Positions 21,701 through 36,649 of a stretch of DNA of 64,000 nt are shown here, piece by piece. The DNA is from Thozetella sp. PMI_491 (lineage: Eukaryota; Ascomycota; Sordariomycetes; Chaetosphaeriales; Chaetosphaeriaceae). The notes below the pieces were generated by a model. That model ran no database searches, was not told where the DNA came from, and was given only the letters and a program-made list of their open reading frames with translations. Location: contig MU270107.1 in the NCBI GenBank assembly GCA_021432635.1, positions 1 through 64,000 on the forward strand, read 5' to 3'. Each line of letters opens with the position of its first letter. Positions within the stretch are counted from its first letter, which is position 1. The translations under genes and the position numbers were made by a program.

Positions 21701-23020
21701 GGTGGCTGGTCTCGATGGAAGGGACTGACACAGAGATCGAACCTTGCAAAAAGGGAGAAGAAAAAAAAGCTCTGGTGTGTTTCCTAGTAGCATCCATCGT
21801 TGCCAATCACTCGTTTAGGCGTGGAGAGAGCCTCTCCTCGTCTGCGCTCACCGGACCGGATTTATATATACATATATATAAAGGACGACCCTCTTTGGAG
21901 CAGGCAACGATTGGGGAGGGAGGTTTATGTTCGCGTTGAAGAGACGGCCGGCTTTCGCTCGCTGGCGTGCTGCTTCTGTGGCCGCTGCGTCCAATGCTGT
22001 TTAGCCTGTCTGCCTGTTGCTGTTGCTTGCTCTGCGCTTGGTGATTCGTGCTCGATCTTCTCTTCGTTTCCTCTCCGCCACACTCCGTATGCACCGAGGC
22101 CTGGGCAGGATGTGATTTCCCTGCGCAGTCCTTCGGGGGCATTCGGCATGTAGGCAGGAACACAAAGTAGTAAAAACCAATGAAAATGGCGTCGCCAAAG
22201 AGCGACTTGTTTGCCATATATCTATTTCTGTCTACCGTCCCATGTGAGGTGCACGGCGCCACTCGCCCTAGAACGTCTCGCGCATGGGGATGAATAATGT
22301 AGCAGGTGCTTTCTGGGCTGACCGCACCTCATGGGCCGCGAGATAGAGGACCGAAGGCATAGTGATCAAACCGAAGCGCCGTGTTACACGGCGACTCGCC
22401 TTGGGGCAAGAGGACGTGGCAAGTCCTTCAAGGGATCTATTCTACGTCTCTAAGTACGTATATACATACGTGGAGGCTGCAGGGAGGTCGGGGAGCTTGC
22501 CAGAACTTAGAAAGTGCTATCCACTGCGCACAGACCAGGAGCGGAGCGAGCGGAGGAATTTGACTCCTGCGCCTTGCGTGCTACGGCGGCCTGCTAGAGC
22601 GTTTGCGCAGTTCTCCCGAGGCGATCCAGCCTGTCTCGATTCTGCATCCCAGGAGCCCGCCGCAGTGCCTTCGAGCGGGAGCGGAGCCGGAGTGAAAAGT
22701 TTGACTCCGGCTCCGTTCGCGCGAGGTGTAAGTCAAGCCACGGTGACGACCCTTATATCAGCGACGGGCCAGGAGCATGAGGCGGGGCGTGAGCTCCGTT
22801 CCTGATGCCTCGTGCAAACAATCCCGCAAGCTCCCATCGCTCGCTCGAGCGTATTTTCATCATAGCTAGAGAAGAGGTTGTTGCGCTTTGTCGTGAGTGC
22901 CCGACGTACCACCGCCGCCCGCCGCTCTCTCTGGCCCGACAGCAGCTGAGAGAAAGTCGCCCTGGATAAGCCGCCGCCGGGAGCCTGGCGACGCAGTAAG
23001 ACGCAAAAGCCCGCCCGACC
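21701..23020. promoter_or_regulatory. Intergenic region between ALA synthase and the Zn2Cys6 factor
   Basis: About 1.3 kb, with the ALA synthase 3' UTR first (an AT dinucleotide patch at about 21862-21880) and the regulator's promoter after it. A perfect 11-bp inverted repeat sits at 22683-22714. No protein gene supported. Confidence 0.4.
22683..22714. repeat. Perfect 11-bp inverted repeat upstream of the Zn2Cys6 gene
   Basis: GGAGCCGGAGT at 22683-22693 is followed by a 10-nt spacer and its exact complement ACTCCGGCTCC at 22704-22714. A related, imperfect copy (GGAGG...TTTGACTCCT) lies about 125 bp upstream near 22551-22570. The arms contain CCG/CGG triplets, the half-sites used by Zn2Cys6 dimers, and the element is about 310 bp before the ATG of such a factor. 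A regulatory role is inference only. Confidence 0.55.
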
Positions 23021-25415
23021 ATGAATTCCGCGGCTTTGATGGCCAACCGGGGGCCGAAGGCATGCACGACTTGCGCCAAGGCAAAGTCGAGATGCATCCC
23101 CGGCCCAGACGAAGGCAAATGCGAGAGGTGTGTGCCTGCCTTTTATCCCCCGAGCCACCGTACAGTAGTTGCTTGTAGCGCAAGGATTTGTTTCCCCACA
23201 CGTATGGATAGAGCAGCGGGCAGCGGGCATGCTACCGCACGGAACTCCGCCGGCAACGGAGACGTCCGGCTCTCGCTCAGGGTCCGTATCTGCCGAGTCC
23301 AGGAGGTGGGAGGATAGCTAGCCAGAAGCAGCCAAGGGCCTCCAAGGTTGTATTGACGTCCCCTCGCTAACCCTACACCTTGCTTCGGTAGATGTTATCG
23401 CCTCGGGAAGTCGTGCGGATCGCAGATCCCGGCCCCACCCCGGCCGCGCAAGACGCCCCGGCCGACTCGGGTAGCCGAGCTGGAGAGACGCCTACAGGAC
23501 CTCACCTCGCGCCTCGAGTCGGCCCAGGTCCCCAGCCTGCCCGTCGCGGAAGCGGCCCGGGAGATCATGACGGACATGAAGGGCCATAGCAACGGCATCC
23601 ATCCATTCAAACACCTCTTCCCCTCTCCCAGCGCCCTGGACACCGCGCGGCCCACCTATGTGAACCTGGACATGTTCACAAGCGATTCCCCCTCGGGCCC
23701 TAGCAGCGCATCAAGCGGCGCGCCAACGGTAAGCAGCGGCGGGAGCACCTGCTTCGGCGCCTCGTCGCAGCCGGTCCCCTCCACCGTCGCCACGCCGTCC
23801 ACCTCGGCCAGCGGGGAAACGCCCTACTCGGCTGCCGGCCTGGAGCACGCGCCCGGCTGGCCCGAGGGCGAGGAGGCCGAGGCATTCTTGCGCCTGTACA
23901 AGACGAACATGACCCACCTCTTCCCCTTCGCCATCGTGCCGCCGCACATGACGGCCGCACAGCTGCGCATGCAGAAGCCTTTCTTCTGGAAGGCCGTCAT
24001 GATGGAGGCCTGCCACATGAATGGCGCCAGACAGATGACGCTCGGGGACGAGTTGCTCAAGGACATCGCAGTGGCGTCCATCACGCAACCGAGGAAGAGC
24101 TTGGACCTGCTGCAGGGGTTGCAGGTCTTACTCGCATGGTATGTTGGCTTTGGGTTTACTTTCCTGCCTCGCTCCCCTTTCGTCCTCATGGCCTGAGAAG
24201 ACATTGTCCCGGTCGCTGATGAACGTCTACACTAGGTACCATTATACCTTGAATAGCTTCCAGATGACGAATCTGCTGTTCTTGTGCCGGTCTATCTGCG
24301 TGGGCCTCGGCTTCACCGAGTCCCAGAATGTCACCAAGCAGAACGAGCATACTTCTGCGTGCCTGGAGAGGATGAGGGCCTTTGCCGGTACATACTACCT
24401 GGTGACTGTGTAAGTTTTAGTTTTTTAGTTTTTTTTCCTGTTGGCGTTTTGGGCAAAGAGCGATAGCTGAAACGTTCCCTTTAGCATCTTCACCACCAAC
24501 AAGAAGCCGGACGCTCTCATGAACACATCGTACCTCGAGGCCTGTTGCCGTGTCCTCGAGAGCAAGATGGAATACCCTACCGACGAGCTCCTCATACATC
24601 TCGTTCGCGCCCAGCAGCTAACCCAGTCTATCTCCATGGCGCTCTCACTGCGAAGCTACGCCGTTACCGCCATCGACATACCCCTGTCCATAGTCGTCAA
24701 GTCATTCAAGCAGCAGCTGGAGACTTTCCGGACCTCGCTGCCGCCACACATCAGTGAGAACGCGTCTCTCAGGGGCCACCTGTCCATCGCCGAGATCCTG
24801 CTCTACGAGATCGGTCTGTCCGACTCGAGCGGCCTAACCATCAACGACCAGCTCGAGTTCCTATGGGCTTGCGTGTCCGCAACTAAGGCCTTCTTCGCGA
24901 ACCGCTTCGCCGGTCCCTTCAGCGATTGCCCGCGATTCATCTGCATGAGCACCTTCGACCTGGTCTACGCCTTCCTGACCTGCCTCAAACTTATAACGTT
25001 CGACGCCCCCGGCTGGGACAAAAACTTGGTCCGACAGGAGCTCTACTTCGACCAGATGCTCAAGCGCCAGGCCGAGGACATGGAGGTGATGGCAGCACAA
25101 CGCAACCAGCGCGGGCACCTGCCAGACAAAGATCCGCTTCAGCGTCTGACGGCCAAGGTCAAGTGCCTGTCGCAGCTGGCGCTAGCTGGCAACGAGGTCC
25201 CCAAGTGCGCCCTCCTCGGGATGACGGACTCGCCGGCGGTGGAACCAAAGGAAGCTGTCGAGTGCGTTCCAGAAGAAGACCATGTCATGCTGGAGGTAGG
25301 GGATGTCACTCAGGACATTATGCAGGATCTGGAGCTGGTGTGGGGGGATCTGACTGGGATGAATGACTGGCAGGCGTTTGACGAAGAGAATTTTGCGAAC
25401 TGGACCTTGTCATGA
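23021..25415 (+). CDS. Zn2Cys6 fungal transcription factor
   Basis: Predicted nuclear DNA-binding regulator, 652 aa from four exons: 23021-23127, 23392-24138, 24236-24409, 24485-25415. Splice sites are GTGTGT/GTAG (264 nt, GCTAAC branch), GTATGT/CTAG (97 nt) and GTAAGT/TTTAG (75 nt), and all rejoin in frame. The Cys6 cluster is CX2CX6CX8CX2CX6C at residues 15-43 (CTTCAKAKSRC then KCERCYRLGKSC). The first intron interrupts the codon just before the fifth cysteine. A basic linker and a short coiled coil (AELERRLQDLTSRLES) for dimerisation follow. The rest has the helical, Leu-rich composition of a middle homology region (LLAWYHYTLNSFQMTNLLFL) and an acidic C-terminus that could activate transcription. 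The target is unknown; the next gene downstream is the GH30 hydrolase. Confidence 0.88.
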
Positions 25416-28184
<2,769 letters not shown>

Positions 28185-31100
28185 GTAGGTAAGGTGCGTG
28201 GAGTGTGACGAAACTGTTGTAGTTAAGTTCAGGAAATGCGATTGTGATCTGGACCGAGGCAGTCTTGCCTCTAGCCGTTTTCCATTCTTCAAACGATAAG
28301 CAGCTCCGGGGTTGATAATCTGACTGTAAGAGACATATTCCGAGACTCCAAGGTCTATCATCTATCCGCCACGGTGCGTCTCTGTTTTGCGGATCCTCTT
28401 GTCGAGAGGGGAGCAGCGTGACTTACGGGCTAGCTGCCCGAGCTTGTCTGCACTCGCTTAGGCAGCCTGTGAATATGCCCCAAGTAGCCCGGTAGACATG
28501 ATTCATAGAACGCCTTATGCAAATGGATGCCAGATCTTAATAGACCCTGTACAGCCTGGCCGTCGGAGGGGAACTCCGGCTTCCACACCTCGGGGTTTGG
28601 TGATATCGGCAGTCAGAATCGGGGAACAAAGCCGACACAGGGCTCTGCAAGACCTTCCTGCATGTCTTTGGAGCCGCCCCACGACTCGCAGCTTCGTTGG
28701 GGGTAGGAAGAACCGGTAGAGCCTCTTCCTGTCCGACACTCGGGAGGAACCAAGTAGCCTCGACAGCACAGGGGACCCCTTCCGGTCAAACTCTACCCCT
28801 GCAGCGGAGGAAGAACCGTGACTCAACCCGCTCGGATTGGACTAATAGCACAGCCAGCATGCTTTGATGCCGTTGCCATCGAGCTGTGCTCTACTAGATA
28901 TAAGCTTTCCCGTTTTATGCTGTAGAGGCCGGCCCTTCTACCAGTCCTAACCTACCGACCTACCTTAACTGGTGTTGATTAAACTCACTGCTACGAAGCA
29001 CCGCTACTACTGCTCAAAACCATCCACGAAAGATTTACTCAGCAGGGAAAATCCGCAAGCATGATTTGAGGACCGAACCTCGTCTCGGGGACCATGTCCG
29101 CCGGGGTAGCCCAGCGACGAGCCAGCGAACTCTCAGCGCGTGCCCGAAGAGGTTCCACAGCGGTGTACCTTCACACTCGTCCACTGTCATGTTGTGTCCT
29201 GACGTCGGCGGGGCCGCAATCAGCAGAGAGCCAATGCTGTTCTCTCTTTTATTTCGGGCTCGCGCGGCCGCAATCCTCGGTCGGGCAGGGCTAGGAAGGA
29301 ACAGCGTCCCGTAGGCTCCACCTCGAGGGCCGCCTACGACCCCGGAGCCAAGGCTAGTCGACCGATAACGGACCGTATCTCGGTCCTCATGGCCCTCCGC
29401 CCAAGCATGCGCCCAAGCACATCGCTGCCGCTTAGCGGTAGCTCGGCCGATGTCTTTGTGGGCTGTTCTGGGCCGGGCCAGTACCCTCTCGCCGCTGCCC
29501 TCTCGCCTACCATCACACGTGCTGCCACAGCCCCGCATCCTCGCGATTGCTGTGATATACTTCCGAGGCCAGCAAATGGTGTGATGTCACCTGATGGCGA
29601 CAGCAAGCAAGAAGCCGTCGTCGTCAGTCCTGCAAAAGTAGGCGTGCTCTCAGCTGTCTTCTAGAAGCCAAACGGAAGCCCATTCCCATCTTATCGGTAT
29701 CGATCGATCCACACCCCGCATTGCGCGGACCCAACCCCTGTCCCTCCCCAGGCGGCCCCCCCTCCATTTCGTCAAGTGTGGTGGGCGAGGTGGGCTTGCG
29801 GCTGGTGCCCAGTGTCACGAGTGCCACCGGTCGACGCCCCCAAGACAGCGAATCAGGCGCGCATGATAAGAAATTCCTCGATTCTCCCACCTACATGACG
29901 GCATGTGCCAAGGCCAGGTTCCTGTTAAGCTGTATCGGGTGCTCAAGTGCTCAAGATATAGTGGAGATCCCGCGACATCACGCCGCCGGCTGCCACCCTA
30001 CAATACTTCCAAGGTACTGCTCGGCACTTAGATGGATGGCTTGTGAGGGCATAGAGTCGCGAGGACTGGCAGCGGGCGGGAGCGCTGGAGTTCAAAGATC
30101 ACCGCCCTGCACTATCGGTTAGGCACCGATGCCTTTGGAGATTTTGACCAATCCGCGGTTGCCGCCTTGCCAAGTCGCTGATTCTGATGGCCGACGGAAA
30201 GTATCGACAGAGAGAGATACAGTACATGCGGGGTGCAGGAACTTGTCATAGTAGTTTGTGGCCAGGAAGCAAGAACCCGGCGCTAGTCTCGGAGCGATGG
30301 TGATCGTGTGCTTGCGAACACGAGCCCCGGGCCTCTCGACAGGCTGACAAACAAACCCTGGTTGTGTTTTGGCTTTGCCGGCCGTTGCTTGTTTCCCCCG
30401 CGATTGCGCTGCCCACCGGCCCAGCACCCTGATGAAGGGGAATGGCACATTGCGGACCGTTCTGGTACCGTAATGCGATGAGCTGGCCGACATTCCAGCG
30501 CGGCAAGCTGCCGTGTCCTTCGAGAAGAGGAGTGCAATGCCCGTCCTGCATGCTATGCCGCCGTGGACGAAAGGAGGCACACGCCCAGAGGATGCCACCT
30601 TCGGCACCCACCGTGTGCGACCTTGCGACCTTCCGACCGTCGAGGCCGCCCTCAGTTGGTGTGTTGGGCCAACTGAGGGATGCCTGGCAATCATCGGCTC
30701 AAGCTCAAGGTATGTAGGACCTGTTGTCTTTGCGGAACAAAGGGAGGAGAGGGTTGAGCGTGGCCTGAGACTTTGGCAAGGCTAAAGCCCCAAAGATCCC
30801 ATTTGTTGGCCGGGTTGGGGGCCACTCAAGGGGTGGAAATCGATTTGGAACAGATATTAGCGACGCCTAGAGATAGTCGAGTGGGACAGGCGGCCAAAGG
30901 TGTGAGACACAAGAGAGGCTAGGCGGTGGTCAAGCCACCGACGCCCGACTCTGTGGGACACCAAGCTGAGTCTCGGAAACCTGGATTGGCAAGGTTGGGT
31001 TGGTAAGTTGGCAAGAACAGACAGCTCCCACGCTTCGAGCGGCATTTTGGCGGGGACTCTCTGGCCGCCGTCTGAGACCATACAGACCACAGCAAGCAAG

Positions 31101-31804
31101 GGCGCGGGCTTTGCGATTGCTCTGTCGGGGGGCTGCCGCACTCCGTACCCTCTCCTACATACCTTCCTATCCTAGATTCCTGGCTCCCCCGGCCGAAAAG
31201 CTCTGCCTGAGTTTTGAGCTCTCGCGGCACCGTTACTGTAGACGAGCAAGCGAGCTATCGAGTTGAGCGAGATCCTTTGGCAATCTCAGCAAGGGCAGTG
31301 AGTCCATTGTAGTCCATAGTTTCCCGCCATTGCCACAGCACCTGCCAACGAGGGCCCTACTGCTACGGCTAGCATACTGGGCTTATCTTGGCCCGCATAC
31401 CGTGCGGGCCATCGGGGCCGCTGCGAAACCGCGCATCTCCGAGAAACCCGCGCGGGCAAGAGGAACGGGCCCCCCCCTTTCCCCCAATCCCCCTCGTCTC
31501 TCGTTAATAAGAAATCCCACTTGCCCACGCTCGAGGGCGAGGGGGCACAGTAGCGTGTAGCGGGTGGATGACTGTGTTTCCGGAATGGGCAGGCCACTCA
31601 CAGCAGAGAAATATTATGCCGTTTCCTTGCTTGAGAGGCCACCTCAGCATCTTGCATGAGTGTCAAAGTGTCACAGAGGTCGAGGAGGGGAGGGAGGTAG
31701 CTCGACGCCGTCGGCTGGTGACGGTTGAGGTGGGACAGAAGAAGAAAGAAAAAGTCCGAGTCACAAAGGAAACCGGGCTGGGTTGGTCTGTCCGCGGTGT
31801 CACT

Positions 31805-31832
31805 GCCTATCGCGCCCCGGGCCGCGATAGGC
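31805..31832. repeat. Perfect 10-bp stem hairpin with 8-nt GC loop
   Basis: GCCTATCGCG at 31805-31814, loop CCCCGGGC at 31815-31822, and the exact complement CGCGATAGGC at 31823-31832. It lies in a gene-poor region about 1.1 kb upstream of the next ATG. It has no following T-run and fungi do not use intrinsic terminators, so its role is unknown. Confidence 0.7.
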
Positions 31833-32108
31833 ACCGGAGTGCTAGCACAGAGGCAAGGCGTGCAGTTATTCCGTACAGTACATAGGTACAGTAGCGATAG
31901 TGCAGGTGGCACCTAAGGTTGAGAAAACTGGCCGGGCTCGCTTGTGGGCCGCCGGATCGAGTGCGCTGGCGTTGTTGCATCGCCGTGTGCCGTATCTTGG
32001 GGGCTCCTTCCCGTAGTAGGTGCGCCCTCCATTTGGCTGCTTATCAGTGCCCGCCTTGGAAAGCGCAGGGAGGGTGACCAGCCCCAGGCTGCCCGACAAA
32101 TCTCTCAC

Positions 32109-32128
32109 TGCCTGCCTGCCTGCCTGCC
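32109..32128 (+). repeat. (TGCC)5 microsatellite
   Basis: Five tandem tetranucleotides in a pyrimidine-rich stretch upstream of the 32943 gene. Confidence 0.85.
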
Positions 32129-32942
32129 TCTCTCCCTTCCCCTTCATCCAGTATCTAGTCCGCTATCTCTCCCGACCCAACCGCGTCTGGTCCTCTCCTC
32201 CCTTCTTCCCCTTTTGCTTTCTTCGCCATCGACAAGGTGAAATAGTGCATGCATCGACGAAGACCGCCCACGCGTCGACCCCTGCTCTTGTGACCCAGCG
32301 ACGAACTCGACAGCACCAGGTGGGGCCGAATGAAGTCACACAGTCGACGCCCGTCTGCGGAATTCAGGGTCCCGTCCAATCCGCTGGTAACTGGCGCTGC
32401 ATGACGGCCACCCCTCAGACCCAGCCCACGCTGCCCTACCTCAGCTGAGGTCGCCAGTCACGACGAGTCGGCGACGCCCTCCCGCTACAAAAAGCAAAGT
32501 GACCACCGCCCCCCGAAAGGGATAGAAAATAGGGGGAGGCAACACAGGTTTTTGGCAGATACCACCCGCCTGTCGTTTTTATTTTTTTCGCTCTTCTTCC
32601 TTGCTCGACCATACGGCCGCGACTCCATAAGAGAGACCTAGCCGACCGCCGTCCGACAGCGGATTCCGTACCCATCAGGAAAATACTCGATCGCCGACCC
32701 GTCCCGCCAACTTGTTACGTACTTTTACGTACTCGAATGCTCCCCTGCCTGCGCGCACACGATCCACCACCCGAAGCATCATAGTCTTGCCTGCCTGCCA
32801 AACCTGGTAACGGTTGGCACTGGTCCCCTGGGGGTTTGCCGGGCCATGACCCGCTCTGCTGCAGGCGACTCAAGTGTCCCTGGGGGCTTTAGCATCTGAT
32901 TAATAGCTCCGAAACGACTGGACTGGAACCGTCGAGGCCACC

Positions 32943-34556
32943 ATGATCTCTCCGCAGTCCTTCCTGGTGTCCCGTCAAAACCAACGTCACACCCCCGTCG
33001 AAACCCACCCGCACTTGCCCCCCAAGCCCTCCCTAAAGGACTCGTCCGCCCAGCCTGCCTCGCCGCGTTCCCTCGCGCCACCAACCCTCTCGACAGCCAA
33101 AAAGGATGCCTACCGACCCAAGAACCTCCTCACCACTGCCAATAGCACCGTTTCGACCACCGCGATGGCGGCCAAGTGGAAAGACGGCGGCGCAAGGTCC
33201 GAGGCGGCGCCAAGCCCAATGAGCCCAGCCGCGACCCTCACACGACCAACTACCCCAACCAGCCCAGTGCAGATTCCCCTAAGGTCCAAGGCCTACGCAA
33301 CCGCGCACCCGCAGAACCAGAACCGTCACTTCACTGAGCACAAGACCCAGCGATCCAGCCGCCCGCGCGATGTACACTCTCCCGATGCGATCCCTCCCTC
33401 GGTTGCCGCGCTGCTCGCCGTCACCAGTATCCCAATGCGCGGCTCGCGCAGCATGCGGATCAAGGCGTCCACCGACAAGCGGCTGACAGTGGAGGCCATC
33501 ATTGAGCACTCGCAAGAGTCTGAGAAGGAGCTGAGCTTGCGGCTGAGCAAGAGTCCCCTAGACTTGCTCTTGATGGCACCTGAAGATCTCGAGGTCGACG
33601 ACGTGTCCATTTGCGAGAGTGTCATCAGCGCTGGTGAATCAGTCCTATCAGCGCGGACAGTGTCGTTCGAATCTATGCCCTCTCTCGACGACTCCTTCAG
33701 CACAACTTTCTCCTCCCTGGATGCACCCTACACGCCCGAGAGACGACGCAAGTCGCAGGTGACGCGCATGTCCCTAGAGCCTGTGTCATCACCTCCTGGT
33801 GGAAAGCATGACCACCCGCTCTTCTCCCCGGACCTTCCGGTCGACGACATGGACTTCCGCGTGTTCGACAAGACTATTTCGGAGTCGCCTGGGAAGAGGA
33901 CATCTCTGTTGCAATTTTCTCCCCTCAAATCTGCATTCAAGTCCAACCTGACGGCGTCACTACGGGCTCTCCGCCAGGCCGCCCGGTCATTTTCGACCAT
34001 CAACTTCCCCTCAATACCTCCTGAGGATTTCCTGACGAGGTCTATCTTGACCATCGACCCCCAGGTACCGTACACAGATGAGCGCCGGCCTCCGCCACTA
34101 GAAGAAGAGCCGACAGCCGCATTGCGTCGATATCTGAACCCCACGACGAGTGCTCGCCTGGAACAGCCACGCACAATTAGCCCGGCATTCAGGGCAAGGG
34201 CATTCACTGCTTCCATACAGATGCAGACTTACAAGGTGCAGCGGTCACGAAGCGCCCCGCCAGCCGCGAGGACCCCGTACGGCCCGGGAGGTTCCTCATC
34301 GCAGACATCACCATCCCCCAAGCCGCCTCTAGAATATCCGATGCCCAGCCCTCGACAACGTGAGATGCGCGAGAACTCGGATTTCATCCGGATCGCAGTC
34401 ATGGAGATGGCGATGCGCAAGCGCGGAAAGCTGGACGACCAGCGACCGGGACGTGCCCGCTGGGCGCTGCCGCCACGCAAAGCTAGCACCACCCCCTACC
34501 AGGTTGGAGCAGATGGTGTTCCCGCTCGTTGGGTTTCGATCCCTTGCGAGCCCTGA
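32943..34556 (+). CDS. Uncharacterised Ser/Pro-rich fungal protein
   Basis: Single uninterrupted 537-aa frame with a good start context (CCACCATG). I do not recognise a named family. The protein is largely low-complexity, rich in Ser, Pro, Thr and Arg, with many SP/TP sites, and is probably disordered and phosphorylated. Islands that look constrained are PPSVAALLAVTSIP (residues ~150-165), a following basic stretch, a Ser/Asp-rich acidic block (~215-260), a helix-prone LKSAFKSNLTASLRALRQAA (~325-345), and a C-terminal segment NSDFIRIAVMEMAMRKRG followed by RARWALPPRK. No signal peptide, membrane span or Cys pattern is visible, so a cytoplasmic or nuclear scaffold-like protein is possible, but no function can be assigned. 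Confidence 0.75.
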   Translation: MISPQSFLVSRQNQRHTPVETHPHLPPKPSLKDSSAQPASPRSLAPPTLSTAKKDAYRPKNLLTTANSTVSTTAMAAKWKDGGARSEAAPSPMSPAATLTRPTTPTSPVQIPLRSKAYATAHPQNQNRHFTEHKTQRSSRPRDVHSPDAIPPSVAALLAVTSIPMRGSRSMRIKASTDKRLTVEAIIEHSQESEKELSLRLSKSPLDLLLMAPEDLEVDDVSICESVISAGESVLSARTVSFESMPSLDDSFSTTFSSLDAPYTPERRRKSQVTRMSLEPVSSPPGGKHDHPLFSPDLPVDDMDFRVFDKTISESPGKRTSLLQFSPLKSAFKSNLTASLRALRQAARSFSTINFPSIPPEDFLTRSILTIDPQVPYTDERRPPPLEEEPTAALRRYLNPTTSARLEQPRTISPAFRARAFTASIQMQTYKVQRSRSAPPAARTPYGPGGSSSQTSPSPKPPLEYPMPSPRQREMRENSDFIRIAVMEMAMRKRGKLDDQRPGRARWALPPRKASTTPYQVGADGVPARWVSIPCEP

Positions 34557-36649
34557 AAGCTGCTTCTACGGTCATATTGCTTGGACTGACGACATCATTA
34601 CCCGTCTTGAGGCGACAACCACCCCAACACACGGGCTTGCCTTGAACCCCGAAGAGGGAAAGGGCAAGCCCTCAGAAGTGGCCGGCAGTCTTGGTCTAAG
34701 CAGCAACAGAGTTGGGCACTGTCTGGCAGTCAATGCACCGTGACACCTCCGCTGCGCCTTGATGGGGAGATGGCTCAGGACCATTCTGGGCTGTGAAGGA
34801 AAGTCATACAGACACCGTCATTATGCAGGCTGTGCCTGCCAAGCGCCAGGAACACGAAACCGCTGGCTTCCGCCCCTTCACTCGATCCGCAAAGTCGATT
34901 CGCATGACTGCGTGACCAGATAAAAATTTCTTTGCGTCCATTTGTGCCGCTCCTCTTGAGCGCGGGCTCGATTTTCTTTTGTCCCGTTGAGACGGCCCGC
35001 ATCCCGCGCGATAAACCGACCCGCGGAATTTTGAGGAACACGCGCCCGACACAGCCTGAAAGCCCATAGGGGCCACGTCGACTTTGCTCAATTGTGCCCG
35101 CGCGTTCCTTTCCGACATTCCATGCCTAGTGTGGGGTTCGCCGTCGGAACGGTTCTCTCTTTCCCGACCCGTTCTAGCGGCTACAGCCCTTCGACCTGGC
35201 AAACATTCGGGAAGTTTTGCTCTCACAACCTTCGCCTTACAAGGTACTAGGATGCATAGCGATGGGACACGGTGGGGGGGGGGGGGGGGTTGCTTGACCC
35301 CTCTACGACTTTATTGATATTTAGAACCGCCGAGAGCGTGTTTTCCCGATGGACACGTGTTAGGCCAGCGGTGGGAAACACGATCCCAGTTGCCTCATTT
35401 GGAAAGGCGAATGACTCTTCTCAGCACTGGCCATCTTGGGATTTTGGGCATTGGGAGGTGTTGCGGAGGTATAACCGGTTGGGCTATTTGGTCTTGGATG
35501 CATCCCACAATAGGGGTCTATCGGAAAGAAGGCGCAAAAAGATTCCAAGGTGCATATAGGAGGAGTTTGCATTTTTCACCACTTTTACACCTGCAGCCCC
35601 GGCTGGCACTACTCGACACCTTCGGATAGGACACCTACGAATGACAGATGCGTTTTAGTTGATTGGTGGTCGAGTCAAAACTTTTTTTTTTCCTGTTGGG
35701 CATCACCGTTTCGGCTGCGTCAATTTTTCCCTCAGGCACATCCCGCGGGTCGCGTGGTTCGGGCAGGTTCTCCCCTGCCTGCCCTATCGGGCGTTTCCGC
35801 TGGACCCGCCCAGCCCGGCCTAGCCCGGATCCGACACCGGGGGCTAGGAGTCGGGACCCAGCCAAGGGACGGCGCTGACGGCTCCGAAACTGTAGAGGGA
35901 AATGAGCCATGCAGACTTTTTTTGGGGCCAGGGGGGTCTGACAGCGATGGTCTTGGTTACAGAACAACCTCGCATAACAACTTCGCAGCGAGAAGGAGAA
36001 ACCTTGAAATATGGGGAACAGCACGGGCGGTGAAGCTGGTCGAGTAGGATATTACCGCCCACGCTGTAGACAAAGGTGGAAAACCATTAGAAAGGCCTGG
36101 TCGGCTCCGCAAGGGGTTGTTACAACAGCGCGAATGATAATGACACTGTATGATAATGCCGTTTCGAGAGGGAGTACTAGATAATGCTCTGTTTCCCACA
36201 TTCGAAACCACCTTGACTCATTGATACTTCGCAGCGAGCACTCAATGTAGCCTGGTGTTAAAATCTGCTGGGAGACGACTTAGAGATGAGCAGAGTGCCG
36301 TCCTAGTCATCTAAAAGCTAACCGAGCCCTTCACATGTATCATAGGCGCTTGGTTATCGTATCCCTAGAGCTCATCTATAATGCAAAGATAGTCGAGGTA
36401 GAGGGTCTCAAGATTGTTTACGTTATAGGGGGTTTATTTACAACTGCTCAAGGATGAGTTGCAGATGGTTAACTACGCCGGTGTAGCTCGACTTTTGCCC
36501 TACTCTAACGCCCTAGTCTATGCAACGGTTCAAACTTTTCTGGTGTCCTAGGTGCAAATTTTTTAAAGGAATAAAGTAACACGCCATGCGCTCACCAGTT
36601 CACCTGGACCGGGGGGAGGGGCGGGGCACTAGGAAACAATGCAGTGTCA
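34557..36649. other. Convergent intergenic region, 2.1 kb
   Basis: Between the 3' ends of the 32943 gene and RRP5. It contains a run of 16 G at 35274-35289. From about 36060 to 36590 there is a noticeably A+T-richer stretch without coding potential, which could be a mutated repeat relic. No supported gene. Confidence 0.45.
35274..35289 (+). repeat. Poly(G) homopolymer, 16 nt
   Basis: Uninterrupted run of 16 G in intergenic DNA. Similar G/C runs occur at 3450-3459, 50822-50834, 58195-58214 and 61389-61402. Confidence 0.85.

Larger units (their letters stand above)
28185..32942. other. Gene-poor region, 4.8 kb
   Basis: Frames up to about 190 codons exist on both strands (for example minus 30119-30694 and 29035-29538) but have shuffled, Arg/Ser/Pro-rich composition, no family motif, and overlap equally long frames on the other strand. 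A perfect 10-bp hairpin lies at 31805-31832 and a (TGCC)5 microsatellite at 32109-32128. The last ~900 bp, pyrimidine-rich, are probably the promoter and leader of the 32943 gene. Confidence 0.5.

Noticed and set aside
30119-30694. 191-codon minus-strand frame in the gene-poor region
   Set aside because: No recognisable domain, mixed codon use and a mirrored open frame on the plus strand; treated as chance.
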